Notes under the pieces: model-generated
Databases searched by the model: none
What the model was told of the DNA's origin: nothing
Seen by the model: the letters and a program-made list of their open reading frames with translations, nothing else
Source of the DNA: Vibrio sp. D404a
GTDB lineage: Bacteria > Pseudomonadota > Gammaproteobacteria > Enterobacterales > Vibrionaceae
Assembly: GCF_030248535.1 (NCBI RefSeq)
Contig: NZ_JAHGAJ010000043.1
Span: forward strand, 33,083-97,082
Length of the DNA stretch: 64,000 nt
Reading direction: 5' to 3'
In this document: piece after piece, positions 35,610 to 44,676 of the stretch
Layout of the letters: the number at the start of each line of letters is the position of its first letter
Numbering within the stretch: the stretch's first letter is position 1
Position numbers and translations under genes: made by a program

Positions 35610-36734
35610 TTACAGTTTTGGCACTGTCGCCCAAACAGCTGCTAGCATGTCGTGACCAAACGCGACACTGCGATCTGGCGACCAGCCGTAAAGTTCATCT
35701 GCGTGGCTAATGTGATCTTTAAATGGCATTTCAACCGTGTAAGAAAGACACTTAAATTGTTCGCCTACCCAGTTAGAGCCTACAGTCAGGTTCGCTTTGC
35801 CCGGCTCATCTTTATCGTAGCCAATCTCGTCTTGGAACTCAGGTGTGATCGTGAATAGAGCTTGTTTGAAGTGATCTTCAAGGCCTTTCAGGCGCGCATC
35901 GTAAGATGGGATACCTTCGCTACCTGCAACAAAGTTATAAGGGATAGCCTCATCACCGTGAATGTCTAGGAACATATCAACGCCGGTTTCCAGCATACGC
36001 TCACGCACTAAGTAAACCTCTGGGCTGCGCTCCATTGATGGTGTTTGCCATTCACGGTTTAGGTTGACGCCTAAGCCATTGGTACGCAAGTGACCACGGA
36101 TGCTGCCATCTGGGTTCATGTTTGGTACCGCTCGGATCACTACGTTATCCAGCAGCGCGCGACCAACCGTGTCAGTTTCATCGAGAAGACGCTGTAAGAA
36201 GCCCTCAATGAACCATTCTGCCATTGTCTCACCCGGGTGTTGGCGGCCAATGATCCAGATGTTCTTTTTCTCTGGGCTTGGTTCACCAATCGTCAGCAGG
36301 CTGATGTCATTGTTGTCGTTAGTCACACCAAGTGTTTCTAGCTTACATGCAGGGTGTGTTTGTGCGCTGTGCAGCAGGTCTTGGTGGCGATCGTAAGAAT
36401 AAGGCGCAAAGTAAGCAAAGAACATTGACTCATGTTCAGGGATGATGTCGAACTTTACAGTGTCGCCATCGAAGTCTGCAGGAATGCGGAACCACTCTTC
36501 GCGATCGTAAGAAGCAACCACATCGTAGTCTTTCCAACCTTCAGGGTATGCCGATTTTGCTAGGCCTTGAATTTCAAAGTGGTGAGCAAGTTGCGCCTCA
36601 CTTTCTAGGCGGAAGTGAAACCACTGCGCAATATCGGTGTGTTTATCTGCTGGAATGGTCAGTTGGATGTTTTGTGGTGAATCTGCGTTAACGACATTGA
36701 TGTTGCCGCTTTCGAAATTACTGAAAATTTTCAT
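35610..36734 (-). CDS. M14-family zinc carboxypeptidase, cytosolic CCP/Nna1-like
   Basis: 374-residue peptidase. An N-terminal beta-sandwich domain (about 1-120) carries the CCP-type pattern WFHFRLES and YFAPYSYDRHQ. The catalytic domain has zinc ligands in RQHPGE and a later His in FLDIHGD, NPDGSIRGH for substrate binding, and the catalytic Glu in TVEMPFKD. It lacks a signal peptide, so it is cytoplasmic. Eukaryotic relatives deglutamylate tubulin; bacterial substrates are unknown. I start at MKIFSNFE; the frame continues 14 codons upstream. Confidence 0.9.
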   Translation of the reverse strand: MKIFSNFESGNINVVNADSPQNIQLTIPADKHTDIAQWFHFRLESEAQLAHHFEIQGLAKSAYPEGWKDYDVVASYDREEWFRIPADFDGDTVKFDIIPEHESMFFAYFAPYSYDRHQDLLHSAQTHPACKLETLGVTNDNNDISLLTIGEPSPEKKNIWIIGRQHPGETMAEWFIEGFLQRLLDETDTVGRALLDNVVIRAVPNMNPDGSIRGHLRTNGLGVNLNREWQTPSMERSPEVYLVRERMLETGVDMFLDIHGDEAIPYNFVAGSEGIPSYDARLKGLEDHFKQALFTITPEFQDEIGYDKDEPGKANLTVGSNWVGEQFKCLSYTVEMPFKDHISHADELYGWSPDRSVAFGHDMLAAVWATVPKL

Positions 36735-36808
36735 TGTAGTTATTATCTCGTGGTTGAGTTGCACTAAGATTAGCACACTTCATTTCAACCAAACTACTCT
36801 GAACTGGC

Positions 36809-37084
36809 CTAACGACGCTGGCAGGATGTACAACCGCGACACGCTGAGCGCGTATGTTTGTCTAACTTACTCCGCTGAACCTTACAGTAGGCGTTTTTGA
36901 GTGCTCTTCGGCCTGAAAACCAATCATCAGGTTTGGTCAAAATCAGGTAGCCGTTAAAGCGTTTTACTAACTCTGTACAGTTCTCTTCTATAAATCGGCT
37001 ATCAAAGCCAATCTCAAAATAATCAAGCGCCTGTTCAATACGGGTAAAACCAGCAATTTTTTGCAGAAGTTCAGTTTGACTCAT
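36809..37084 (-). CDS. NifW-like small protein
   Basis: 91 residues starting MSQTELLQKIAG. The segment EQALDYFEIGFDSRFIEENC, then ELVKRFNGYL, follows the NifW pattern (helix, FF..FDV/YD, then H-I-L-kRF-xxYL), and GRRALKNAYCKVQ resembles its C-terminal part. NifW stabilises nitrogenase, yet no nif gene is in the window. A cysteine-rich tail (CRGCTSCQRR) is unusual. It lies 74 bases upstream of the M14 gene on the same strand. The family call is from memory of the pattern and is uncertain. Confidence 0.5.
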   Translation of the reverse strand: MSQTELLQKIAGFTRIEQALDYFEIGFDSRFIEENCTELVKRFNGYLILTKPDDWFSGRRALKNAYCKVQRSKLDKHTRSACRGCTSCQRR

Positions 37085-37401
37085 CATCGTCTCATGGTTC
37101 AGAAATTGTCGATGACTTTAACTCAATTAACGGAATTTTAACTTGATATAACCCCTGAAAAGATGGCTTTTTAGGCGCGCAGTTAATTTGGATTTATTTG
37201 GGTTGTTTATAGGATTCGCATATACCTATTGATATTTATATTGGGTGCGCATTCAGAGGTTATGAAATCTTGAATCTAGCTCCCACTGTACGCCATATTT
37301 ATTATGAATAATGACAATTTATGACTCAAATCAATAAGGGGTAGCCCTAAAGTATTAGTCTGATCGCAATTGCAACTAATTGTTAAAGATGATTACTAAA
37401 T
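37085..37401. promoter_or_regulatory. torYZ control region with FNR-like site
   Basis: This 317-base gap separates the divergent NifW-like and torY genes. ATGAC-TCAA-ATCAA (37321-37334) resembles an FNR site (TTGAT-N4-ATCAA; one half perfect, the other 3 of 5). AGGGGTA just after it is the complement of a NarL/NarP-type heptamer TACCCCT. Anaerobic control of TMAO respiration would fit, but both matches are weak. Confidence 0.35.
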
Positions 37402-38496
37402 ATGTCTATTAAAAAACGTTACATCGCTGTTATCGCCGCTGTAGGTATAGGAATCGGCTGGTTGACGTTAGGGGGCACGGCTGCGGTCATGCACTACACA
37501 TCAAGCACAGAGTTCTGCGTTTCTTGTCACACCATGCAGATCCCATACGAAGAATATGAAGGTTCTATTCACTTCAGTAACGCCAAAGGGATTCGAGCAG
37601 AATGCTCAGATTGCCACATTCCTTCGGATCCTATTGACTACGTAATCACAAAAATCAGAGCCTCTAAGGACATCTATCACGAATTTGTGACGGGCAAAAT
37701 TGATACCGAAGAGAAGTACGAAGAACACCGTATGGCGATGGCCGAAACGGTATGGGCACAACTGCGTGAAAATGACTCAGCAACGTGTCGTTCTTGCCAC
37801 ACCTTTGATGCGATGGACAGCTACGAGCAATCTGAAGACGCAGCCAAAATGCACGCTTACGCTCAAGAGAACAAGCAAACCTGTATTGATTGTCATAAAG
37901 GCGTGGCGCACTTTGCTCCAGAGCCAGAAATGGACAGCGAAGCGTTCGATAACTTAATGGCGTTCACAGAGAAAACATCACCAGATGCAAAAGTGGTTTA
38001 CCCAGTTGAAACCATCGAGATGGGTGAGCTTGGCACGATTAACCCGACGGCGAAACTGGATGTTGTTTCGACAGAAGGCACGCAACGCACAGTAGAGCTG
38101 CATGCTTACCAAATGAAAGGTGCCGAACAAGTGCTTTACTACGGTGAAGGCCAACGCGCTATCGTCGCAATGCTGACAGAAGCGGGCCAAAACGCTGTAG
38201 AAGCCGGTGAATACCACGCTGATGAATACGGCAATGAGTGGCGTACAGCAGCAATTACAGCGCAGATCGATGCAGATGTATTGGACTCTCTTGAGCCTAT
38301 CTGGGACTACGCAGAAGAGCTCGACAACGTGTACTGCGCTACGTGTCACGCAAAAATTCCAGCAGGCCACTTTACGGTTAACGCATGGGGCCCAGTTGCG
38401 AAAGGCATGGGTGACCGCACCGATATCTCCTCTGAAGACTTAGAACTTCTAACCAAATTCTTCCAGAACCACGCCAAAGATGTGGCTGGCCATTAA
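37402..38496 (+). CDS. torY: pentahaem c-type cytochrome TorY (NapC/NirT/TorC family)
   Basis: 364-residue membrane-anchored quinol dehydrogenase that feeds electrons to the terminal reductase. An N-terminal membrane anchor (about 8-28) is followed by CVSCH, CSDCH, CRSCH and CIDCH in the NapC-like domain, and a fifth CATCH in a C-terminal mono-haem domain (about 210-364). Five haems and a length near 366 fit TorY better than TorC (about 390). It lies 24 bases upstream of the reductase gene. Confidence 0.85.
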   Translation: MSIKKRYIAVIAAVGIGIGWLTLGGTAAVMHYTSSTEFCVSCHTMQIPYEEYEGSIHFSNAKGIRAECSDCHIPSDPIDYVITKIRASKDIYHEFVTGKIDTEEKYEEHRMAMAETVWAQLRENDSATCRSCHTFDAMDSYEQSEDAAKMHAYAQENKQTCIDCHKGVAHFAPEPEMDSEAFDNLMAFTEKTSPDAKVVYPVETIEMGELGTINPTAKLDVVSTEGTQRTVELHAYQMKGAEQVLYYGEGQRAIVAMLTEAGQNAVEAGEYHADEYGNEWRTAAITAQIDADVLDSLEPIWDYAEELDNVYCATCHAKIPAGHFTVNAWGPVAKGMGDRTDISSEDLELLTKFFQNHAKDVAGH

Positions 38497-38520
38497 ATTA
38501 GAAACGAAAGGATAACAATA

Positions 38521-40968
38521 ATGACTGATATTACTCGTCGCGGGTTCCTTAAAGGAACAGGCATGGCAGCCGGGGCTCTAGCCTTCACATCGCTCACACC
38601 AATGACAGCCGCAGCTGCAAACAAGCGTGGCAAAGGCGTTCTAACCGCTGGTCGTATGGGGCCAATGCTCTGTGAAGTGAAAGATGGCAAACTGGTATCA
38701 ACGACCAATGCACTTGCTCAAACAGTGCCAAACAGCCTACAAACAACAGGCCCAGATCAAGTTCATACTAAAGCTCGAATCAAATACCCTATGGTTCGTA
38801 AAGGGTTCTTAGAGAATCCAGCTGCGCCAACAGGCAAGCGTGGTGATGATGAGTTTGTTCGTGTTTCTTGGGATGAAGCGTACAAGCTGATCCACGAACA
38901 GCATATGCGTATTCGTAAAGAGAGCGGCGCTGAGTCTGTATTTGCAGGCTCTTACGGCTGGCGTTCAAGTGGCGTGCTGCACAAGGCGCAAACTCTTCTA
39001 CAACGTTACATGAGTATGGCGGGCGGTTACTCGGGTCACCTAGGTGATTACTCGACAGGTGCTGCACAAGTGATCATGCCTCACGTTATGGGCTCGATTG
39101 AGGTGTACGAGCAGCAAACGACACACCCAGTTGTTCTAGAGAGTTCTGATGTGGTCGTTCTTTGGGGTATGAACCCTCTGAACACGCTTAAGATCGCATG
39201 GAGCTCAACGGACTGCTCTGGCTTAGAGTTCTTCAACCAGCTGAAAAAATCAGGCAAGACTATCATTGCGATTGACCCAATGAAGTCGGAAACCATCGAA
39301 TTCTTTGGTGACGCTGTTCAGTGGATTGCACCACGTCCAATGACTGACGTGGCGATGATGATGGGTATTGCTCACTCGTTGGTTAAGAAAGGCAAACACG
39401 ATGTAGATTTCCTAAACAAGTACACAGCAGGCTACGACAAGTTTGAAGCGTACCTGATGGGTAAAGAAGACGGAATTGAGAAGACTCCGGCTTGGGCTGA
39501 AGAGATCACTGGCGTACCGGCTAAGCAGATGGAAGTGTTGGCTGACATCTTTAGCGAAAACCGCACTATGCTGATGGCAGGTTGGGGTATTCAACGTCAA
39601 CAGTTCGGTGAGCAACGTCACTGGATGGTAGTAACGCTAGCCGCTATGCTGGGTCAGATCGGTCTACCAGGCGGTGGTTTTGGTCTTTCTTACCACTACT
39701 CAAACGGTGGTAACCCAACTCGCGATGCGGGTGTACTTCCTGCCATTTCTGCTTCTATCGGTGGTGGTTCTTCTGCGGGTAACGATTGGGCAGTTTCAGG
39801 CGCAGTGAACTCATTCCCTGTGGCACGTATTGTTGAAGCGCTAGAGAATCCAGGTGCTAAATTCATGCACAATGGTCATGAACTTACATTCCCTGATATC
39901 AAGATGATCTGGTGGGCAGGCGGTGGTAACTTTACTCACCACCAAGACACTAACCGTCTAATCGATGCATGGCAGAAACCTGAGCTGGTGGTTATCTCTG
40001 AAATTTACTGGACTGCGGCAGCGAAACACGGCGATATCGTCCTACCAATCACGACCTCATTTGAGCGTAATGATATGACGATGACTGGTGACTACTCAAA
40101 CCAACACCTAGTTCCAATGAAGCAAGTGGTTGAGCCTCAAGGTGAAGCGCGTAATGACTTTGACGTATTTGCTGATATGGCAGAGATGATCAAACCGGGT
40201 GGCCGTGATGTCTTTACTGAAGGCAAAGATGAAATGGGTTGGCTGAAAGGCTTCTACGATGCAGCTCAGCAAGCGGGTAAGAAAGCGCGCGTTCGTATGC
40301 CTAAATTCGGTAAGTTCTGGGATGACAACCAACTGATTGAGATGAAGTTCAATAAGAAGGCAGCTCAATTCGTTCGTCATGCAGACTTCCGTAAAGACCC
40401 AGTAATGAATCCGCTAGGCACACCGTCAGGTAAGATTGAGATCTACTCTAAGACGATTGAAGGTTACAAACTGGAAGATTGTCCGGCTCACCCAACATGG
40501 ATGGAGCCAACAGAGTTCTTCGGCAAATCAAAAGATGGTGAATTGCAACTGATGACAGCGCACGCGGCGCACCGTCTACACAGCCAGTTCAACTACGCGA
40601 AGATCCGTGATGAGTACGCGATTGCGAACCGTGAACCTATTTCGATCAACACCGAAGATGCGAAAGCACGCGGTATCAAAACTGGTGACCTAGTACGCGC
40701 ATTCAATGACCGTGGTCAGGTACTTGTCGGTGCCTTGGTAACAGATGGTATTAAGCAAGGTGCTGTTTGTATTCACGAGGGTGGCTGGCCAGATCTTGAT
40801 AAAGAGACAGGTCTATGTAAAAACGGTGGTGCTAACGTGTTGACGCTAGACATTCCAACGTCACGCCTAGCAAATGGCTGTGCAGCGAACTCCGCGCTAG
40901 TGAAGATCGAGAAATACACAGGACCAGCATTAGAGCTAACGGCGTTTGTCCCACCTAAAAACGGATAA
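38521..40968 (+). CDS. torZ: trimethylamine-N-oxide/biotin-sulfoxide reductase TorZ
   Basis: 815-residue periplasmic molybdopterin reductase of the DMSO-reductase family. It starts with a Tat signal (TRRGFLKG at 5-12, then a hydrophobic stretch ending near AAAA). GDYSTGAAQ near residue 180 carries the serine ligand to molybdenum. It has no iron-sulfur motif, as expected for TorA/TorZ/BisC. Reduces TMAO and related N- and S-oxides as terminal acceptors using electrons from TorY. TorA is the alternative name; TorZ is favoured by the partner's length. No torD lies beside it. Confidence 0.85.
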   Translation: MTDITRRGFLKGTGMAAGALAFTSLTPMTAAAANKRGKGVLTAGRMGPMLCEVKDGKLVSTTNALAQTVPNSLQTTGPDQVHTKARIKYPMVRKGFLENPAAPTGKRGDDEFVRVSWDEAYKLIHEQHMRIRKESGAESVFAGSYGWRSSGVLHKAQTLLQRYMSMAGGYSGHLGDYSTGAAQVIMPHVMGSIEVYEQQTTHPVVLESSDVVVLWGMNPLNTLKIAWSSTDCSGLEFFNQLKKSGKTIIAIDPMKSETIEFFGDAVQWIAPRPMTDVAMMMGIAHSLVKKGKHDVDFLNKYTAGYDKFEAYLMGKEDGIEKTPAWAEEITGVPAKQMEVLADIFSENRTMLMAGWGIQRQQFGEQRHWMVVTLAAMLGQIGLPGGGFGLSYHYSNGGNPTRDAGVLPAISASIGGGSSAGNDWAVSGAVNSFPVARIVEALENPGAKFMHNGHELTFPDIKMIWWAGGGNFTHHQDTNRLIDAWQKPELVVISEIYWTAAAKHGDIVLPITTSFERNDMTMTGDYSNQHLVPMKQVVEPQGEARNDFDVFADMAEMIKPGGRDVFTEGKDEMGWLKGFYDAAQQAGKKARVRMPKFGKFWDDNQLIEMKFNKKAAQFVRHADFRKDPVMNPLGTPSGKIEIYSKTIEGYKLEDCPAHPTWMEPTEFFGKSKDGELQLMTAHAAHRLHSQFNYAKIRDEYAIANREPISINTEDAKARGIKTGDLVRAFNDRGQVLVGALVTDGIKQGAVCIHEGGWPDLDKETGLCKNGGANVLTLDIPTSRLANGCAANSALVKIEKYTGPALELTAFVPPKNG

Positions 40969-40994
40969 TCGACCCCATTAAATCTAATCCAAAG

Positions 40995-41019
40995 AGCCAG
41001 CGCATAGCTGGCTTTTTTT
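40995..41019 (+). terminator. terminator of torYZ
   Basis: AGCCAGC/GCTGGCT stem, GCATA loop centre, then seven Ts. Confidence 0.9.
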
Positions 41020-41218
41020 ATGAAAAACAACTAACTACAACTGAAAATGGAGATAAAACACCTTCACTTTTTGTGAGGCAACCTAAAAATTTAAACAGCC
41101 TCTTTACCCATTCTGTTACCCAAGTCGCGTGGGTTTATAAAACTGCAGGATTTTATAATGTTAGAAATATATTATCTCGATGAATTATACAAATACGTAA
41201 TTTGGCAAAGGTAACATA

Positions 41219-41689
41219 ATGAAAACTAAACTTATTTTAAGTGCATTTGCACTGTCTATTCTGTCTGGTTGTGCAACAGTTCCAACGGCTGATAAATCAG
41301 AATCGAATCAACTTAAACAGTTTGATGCACCATCTGAGGGTAAATCTGGCGTCTACGTGTATCGTGACAATTCACACCTTGGCGGTGCTTTGAAGAAAGA
41401 TGTTTACATCAATGGTGAGTGTATTGGCGAAACGGCTCCGGGCGTATTCTTCTACCAAGAAGTTGCGGGTGATAAAGAGCACACCATCAGTACAGAATCA
41501 GAATTTTCCGCTAACGACATCACTCTGTACACAGAAGAAGGCCGCAACTACTTTGTTCAGCAGTACATCAAAATGGGTGTGTTTGTCGGCGGTGCGGCAC
41601 TAGAGCCAGTTGATGAAGAGAAAGGCAAAGCAGAAGTCGCTAAAACAGACCTAGCAGTGAAAGGCATTTGTACCGCTTCAGCGGAGTAG
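41219..41689 (+). CDS. DUF2846 lipoprotein
   Basis: 156-residue outer- or inner-membrane lipoprotein (lipobox LSGC, Cys at about 18). The body has the DUF2846 pattern: GVYVYRDNSHLGGALKKDVYINGE, then ETAPGVFFYQEV and ITLYTEEGRNYFVQQYIK. Function unknown; members are predicted beta-sandwich envelope proteins. Start preceded by AAAGG. It is a single gene followed by a hairpin terminator. Confidence 0.85.
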   Translation: MKTKLILSAFALSILSGCATVPTADKSESNQLKQFDAPSEGKSGVYVYRDNSHLGGALKKDVYINGECIGETAPGVFFYQEVAGDKEHTISTESEFSANDITLYTEEGRNYFVQQYIKMGVFVGGAALEPVDEEKGKAEVAKTDLAVKGICTASAE

Positions 41690-41741
41690 TGTAGCGACAA
41701 ATCAGTTTTTAGCACTGATGTTTACTGAAGCGAATCGATAG

Positions 41742-41776
41742 AGCAAGTTGAGTAGCAATACTTAGCTTGCTTTTTT
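41742..41776 (+). terminator. terminator of the DUF2846 gene
   Basis: AGCAAGTTGAGTA pairs with TACTTAGCTTGCT (two G-T wobbles), GCAA tetraloop, six Ts. Confidence 0.85.
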
Positions 41777-41987
41777 ATTTCTTGTAGATCTTATCCCTCC
41801 CGTTAACCACGTCTTTTTCTTAGCTCCTTAGCATCTTACTTACAGGGCTATTCAACGTTCTCCCAATGCAATTAACCACATAGTCAACCATTTACATGTG
41901 CTATCGATCACTTTATTGGTATCTGTTTGATTTATAAATTCCCATTCGCTATTTCACTGATTACTATCTCTCGCTTATGAATATTAA

Positions 41988-42002
41988 TGATAATAATTTG
42001 CA
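41988..42002. promoter_or_regulatory. Fur box of the TonB-dependent receptor gene
   Basis: TGATAAT-A-ATTTGCA matches the 7-1-7 Fur consensus at 13 of 15 positions. It lies 40 bases before the receptor start. Iron repression is therefore likely. The rest of the 41777-42042 gap shows no other signal. Confidence 0.7.
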
Positions 42003-42042
42003 TTCAACATTTATTTGTGTGGATTTCGTTAAGGAGAAAGGA

Positions 42043-44268
42043 ATGAAGTGGCAATTTAAGCTCACCCCGCTTTCAATTGCAGTGACTGCACTGCTGAGTG
42101 GAGGAGTTGCTCATGCAGAAGAAGACGAAACCGTCATCGTGATTGGACAACAAGTTGATGACACTGCTGTTGGCCCGGACTTTAGTTATGTCGGCGAGAA
42201 AAGCCAAACCGCAACCAAAACACCGTTGGCTATCCATGAAACCCCGAGAGCTATCTCTGTAGTCACTCGTGAGCAAATGGATGATCGAGCGTCGATCAGT
42301 ATCTCAGACGCTTTGCAATATACTCCGGGTATTCAAACTAACTATTTTGGCGAAGATAACAAACAAGACTGGTTTGTTGTGCGTGGCTTCCAGCAAGCAG
42401 GTACGGGTTTATACCAAGACGGGACACGCCTTTACTCTGCGGGTTTCTACAGTTGGCAAATTGACCCGTTCGCTTTAGAACGTGTAGAAGTACTCCGTGG
42501 TCCCGCGTCTGTGCTATATGGACAAAACCCACCGGGTGGTCTGATTAATGTTGTCAGTAAGCGCCCACAGTTTGATGGGGGTTCAGGTCAAGTGGGCATT
42601 GATGTTGGTTCTTTTGACCGTACACAGGTGACTCTGGATGTGAATACAGAGGTGAGTGATGATGTGGCATTCCGCTTAGTGGCGCTTGGCCGAAAGAACG
42701 GCACCAAGGTGGATGATGTAGAAGCGGAACGATTGATGATCGCGCCATCACTCACTTGGAGAATGAGTGACAAAACAGACATCACATTCCTAGCCAGTTA
42801 CCAAGAAGATGATTCGGACCCATACTTACAGTTCTTGCCTATGGAAGGGACATTAACCGATAACCCTAACGGTAAAATCTCGGATGATACGGCAGTGGGT
42901 AACCCAGATTGGGAAACCTTCGAACGTGAGCAGCTCTCTTTAGGGTATGAGTTTAACCATGAGTTTAATTCAGCATTGAGCTTTGGTCAGTCAGCACGCT
43001 ATAGCCGTATGGATATTAACTTAAAGCAGATTTATTCACTGATGTATGCCGCGGATCACCCAACATTTGGTGCAGCTTTAGATCCTACAGGGTCGAGACA
43101 AACGGTGCTTCGTCAGGCGTCTACAGAGGAAGGACATTCAGATGCCTTTAATACCGATAATCGATTAGTGTTTAACTTCAGAACTGGATCTGTCGAGCAT
43201 ACCCTACTAACGGGTGTTGACTACCAAATGATCGACATTGATAGTAATGATTATGCCGCGGATCCGATTGTTGCCGATGGCAATGTACTAACTGGGCTAG
43301 GTGTCTATGATCCAACCTTCAATGTTTACAACCCAAGTTATACAAACAACATTATCTTGCTTGACCCAAGTTCACCGACTCTATCTCCTGTGTCTGATGC
43401 TGACCTGCAAAATTCAGTCACTAAGAATCGTCAGTTAGGCTTCTACATTCAAGACCAAATTCGATTTAATGATTTGATTGTTCAAGCTGGGCTTCGTTAC
43501 GACGACACATCAAATGAGCAATCTAATAAGACCACTGGTAATACAGTTAAAGCGGATTACGAGGAGTGGACAACCAATCTAGGTGTCGCGTATGTAACGT
43601 CGGCAGGGTTCACACCTTACTTTAGTTATGCACAGTCTTTTGAGCCTATCATCAAAACCTCCGTTGCCAATCAAGCGGCGAAACCAGAACGTGGTGAGAG
43701 CTACGAAGCGGGTGTGAAATACCTACCTAAGAGTTTTGAAGGGCAGTTTAATGTCGCGGTATATGAGGCGACTAAGAAAGACGTTGTCGATGTAATTACT
43801 GGCAGCAACCAAGTCAATCAAATTGGTGAAATCCGTAACCGCGGCGTTGAATTGGGCGCTGTAGCTAACGTGACTGAATCACTGACGCTGATCGGTAACC
43901 TAGCGTTTGTAGACTCTGAAATCACTAAAGACCAAGATCAGAATCAAGTCGGTAAAACGCCAGCACAAGTGGCCGATATGATTGGTTCTGCTTGGGCGAA
44001 GTATCAGTTCTTTGATGGTGCGCTAGATGGATTGAGCATCGGTGGCGGCGTTCGATACATTGGCGAAACTTATGGCGATAACTTTGAACAAAATAAAGTA
44101 CCGTCTTATACCCTCTATGACGCAACCGTGAGCTACCGATTTGCTGATTACAAACTGCAAGTCGCTGCAAAGAACTTGTTTGATAAAGAGTACGTCGCAA
44201 CCTGTAATTATTACTGTTACTACGGCGACCGTCGCAATGTTATCGCGAGCTTGACTTACGACTGGTAA
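42043..44268 (+). CDS. TonB-dependent siderophore receptor (FhuA-like)
   Basis: 741-residue outer-membrane receptor. Signal peptide at about 1-25, TonB box ETVIVIG just after it, plug domain (about 50-165, with the LRGPASVLYGQNPPGGLINVVSK segment) and a 22-strand barrel ending in Trp. The C-terminal CNYYCYYGDRRN pattern resembles ferrichrome/hydroxamate receptors. I start at MKWQFKL behind AAGGAGAAAGG. No ABC transporter or siderophore genes are adjacent, so uptake across the inner membrane must be supplied elsewhere. The ligand is an inference. Confidence 0.88.
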   Translation: MKWQFKLTPLSIAVTALLSGGVAHAEEDETVIVIGQQVDDTAVGPDFSYVGEKSQTATKTPLAIHETPRAISVVTREQMDDRASISISDALQYTPGIQTNYFGEDNKQDWFVVRGFQQAGTGLYQDGTRLYSAGFYSWQIDPFALERVEVLRGPASVLYGQNPPGGLINVVSKRPQFDGGSGQVGIDVGSFDRTQVTLDVNTEVSDDVAFRLVALGRKNGTKVDDVEAERLMIAPSLTWRMSDKTDITFLASYQEDDSDPYLQFLPMEGTLTDNPNGKISDDTAVGNPDWETFEREQLSLGYEFNHEFNSALSFGQSARYSRMDINLKQIYSLMYAADHPTFGAALDPTGSRQTVLRQASTEEGHSDAFNTDNRLVFNFRTGSVEHTLLTGVDYQMIDIDSNDYAADPIVADGNVLTGLGVYDPTFNVYNPSYTNNIILLDPSSPTLSPVSDADLQNSVTKNRQLGFYIQDQIRFNDLIVQAGLRYDDTSNEQSNKTTGNTVKADYEEWTTNLGVAYVTSAGFTPYFSYAQSFEPIIKTSVANQAAKPERGESYEAGVKYLPKSFEGQFNVAVYEATKKDVVDVITGSNQVNQIGEIRNRGVELGAVANVTESLTLIGNLAFVDSEITKDQDQNQVGKTPAQVADMIGSAWAKYQFFDGALDGLSIGGGVRYIGETYGDNFEQNKVPSYTLYDATVSYRFADYKLQVAAKNLFDKEYVATCNYYCYYGDRRNVIASLTYDW

Positions 44269-44295
44269 TTTTCACTTAAACGCAGGTGAGTTTGA

Positions 44296-44327
44296 AAGCA
44301 TGGTGATAGTTGCACCATGCTTTTTTT
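44296..44327 (+). terminator. terminator of the TonB receptor gene
   Basis: AAGCATGGTG/CACCATGCTT perfect stem, then T-run. Confidence 0.95.
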
Positions 44328-44391
44328 GTTTGAAAGTGATCTAAATAACTCTTTGAAGCTTATAGACAAAATCAGAAAGTAGGAGAGTAGT

Positions 44392-44604
44392 ATGAATCGA
44401 ATCAACCCCAGGAAGTTACTGCACAGTAAGTGGACGGCAGTTTCTCCAGTCAATCGAGAGAAACACTTCATGATCACTGAGATGGAATTCGAAGAAGATG
44501 TGGTTGTGCGCTGTGTTCTTGAAGCAGTCATGACGAAGCGAGCACGTGATATAGATTGGCATGATCTGACAGACAACTCACAGTGGAAAATGGGTTGGAA
44601 GTGA
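44392..44604 (+). CDS. TIGR02450-type small tryptophan-rich protein
   Basis: 70-residue protein with NRINPRKLLHSKWTAVSP at the start and a Trp-rich end (DIDWHDLTDNSQWKMGWK), the conserved pattern of the TIGR02450 family. Function unknown; members are common in marine gammaproteobacteria and cyanobacteria. GTAGGAG precedes the ATG. It converges with the HAD gene after 72 bases in which I see no clear terminator. Confidence 0.85.
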   Translation: MNRINPRKLLHSKWTAVSPVNREKHFMITEMEFEEDVVVRCVLEAVMTKRARDIDWHDLTDNSQWKMGWK

Positions 44605-44676
44605 GCCTAATCTCGAGCTTCCATTGCCTTGGCCGTTCTCATTATCCCTCGACTTTCAATCGACAAGCATAGGATA

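Noticed and set aside
36100..36396. 98-codon plus-strand frame within the M14 gene
   Set aside because: Antisense shadow of the zinc-site region of the carboxypeptidase, with no start signal.
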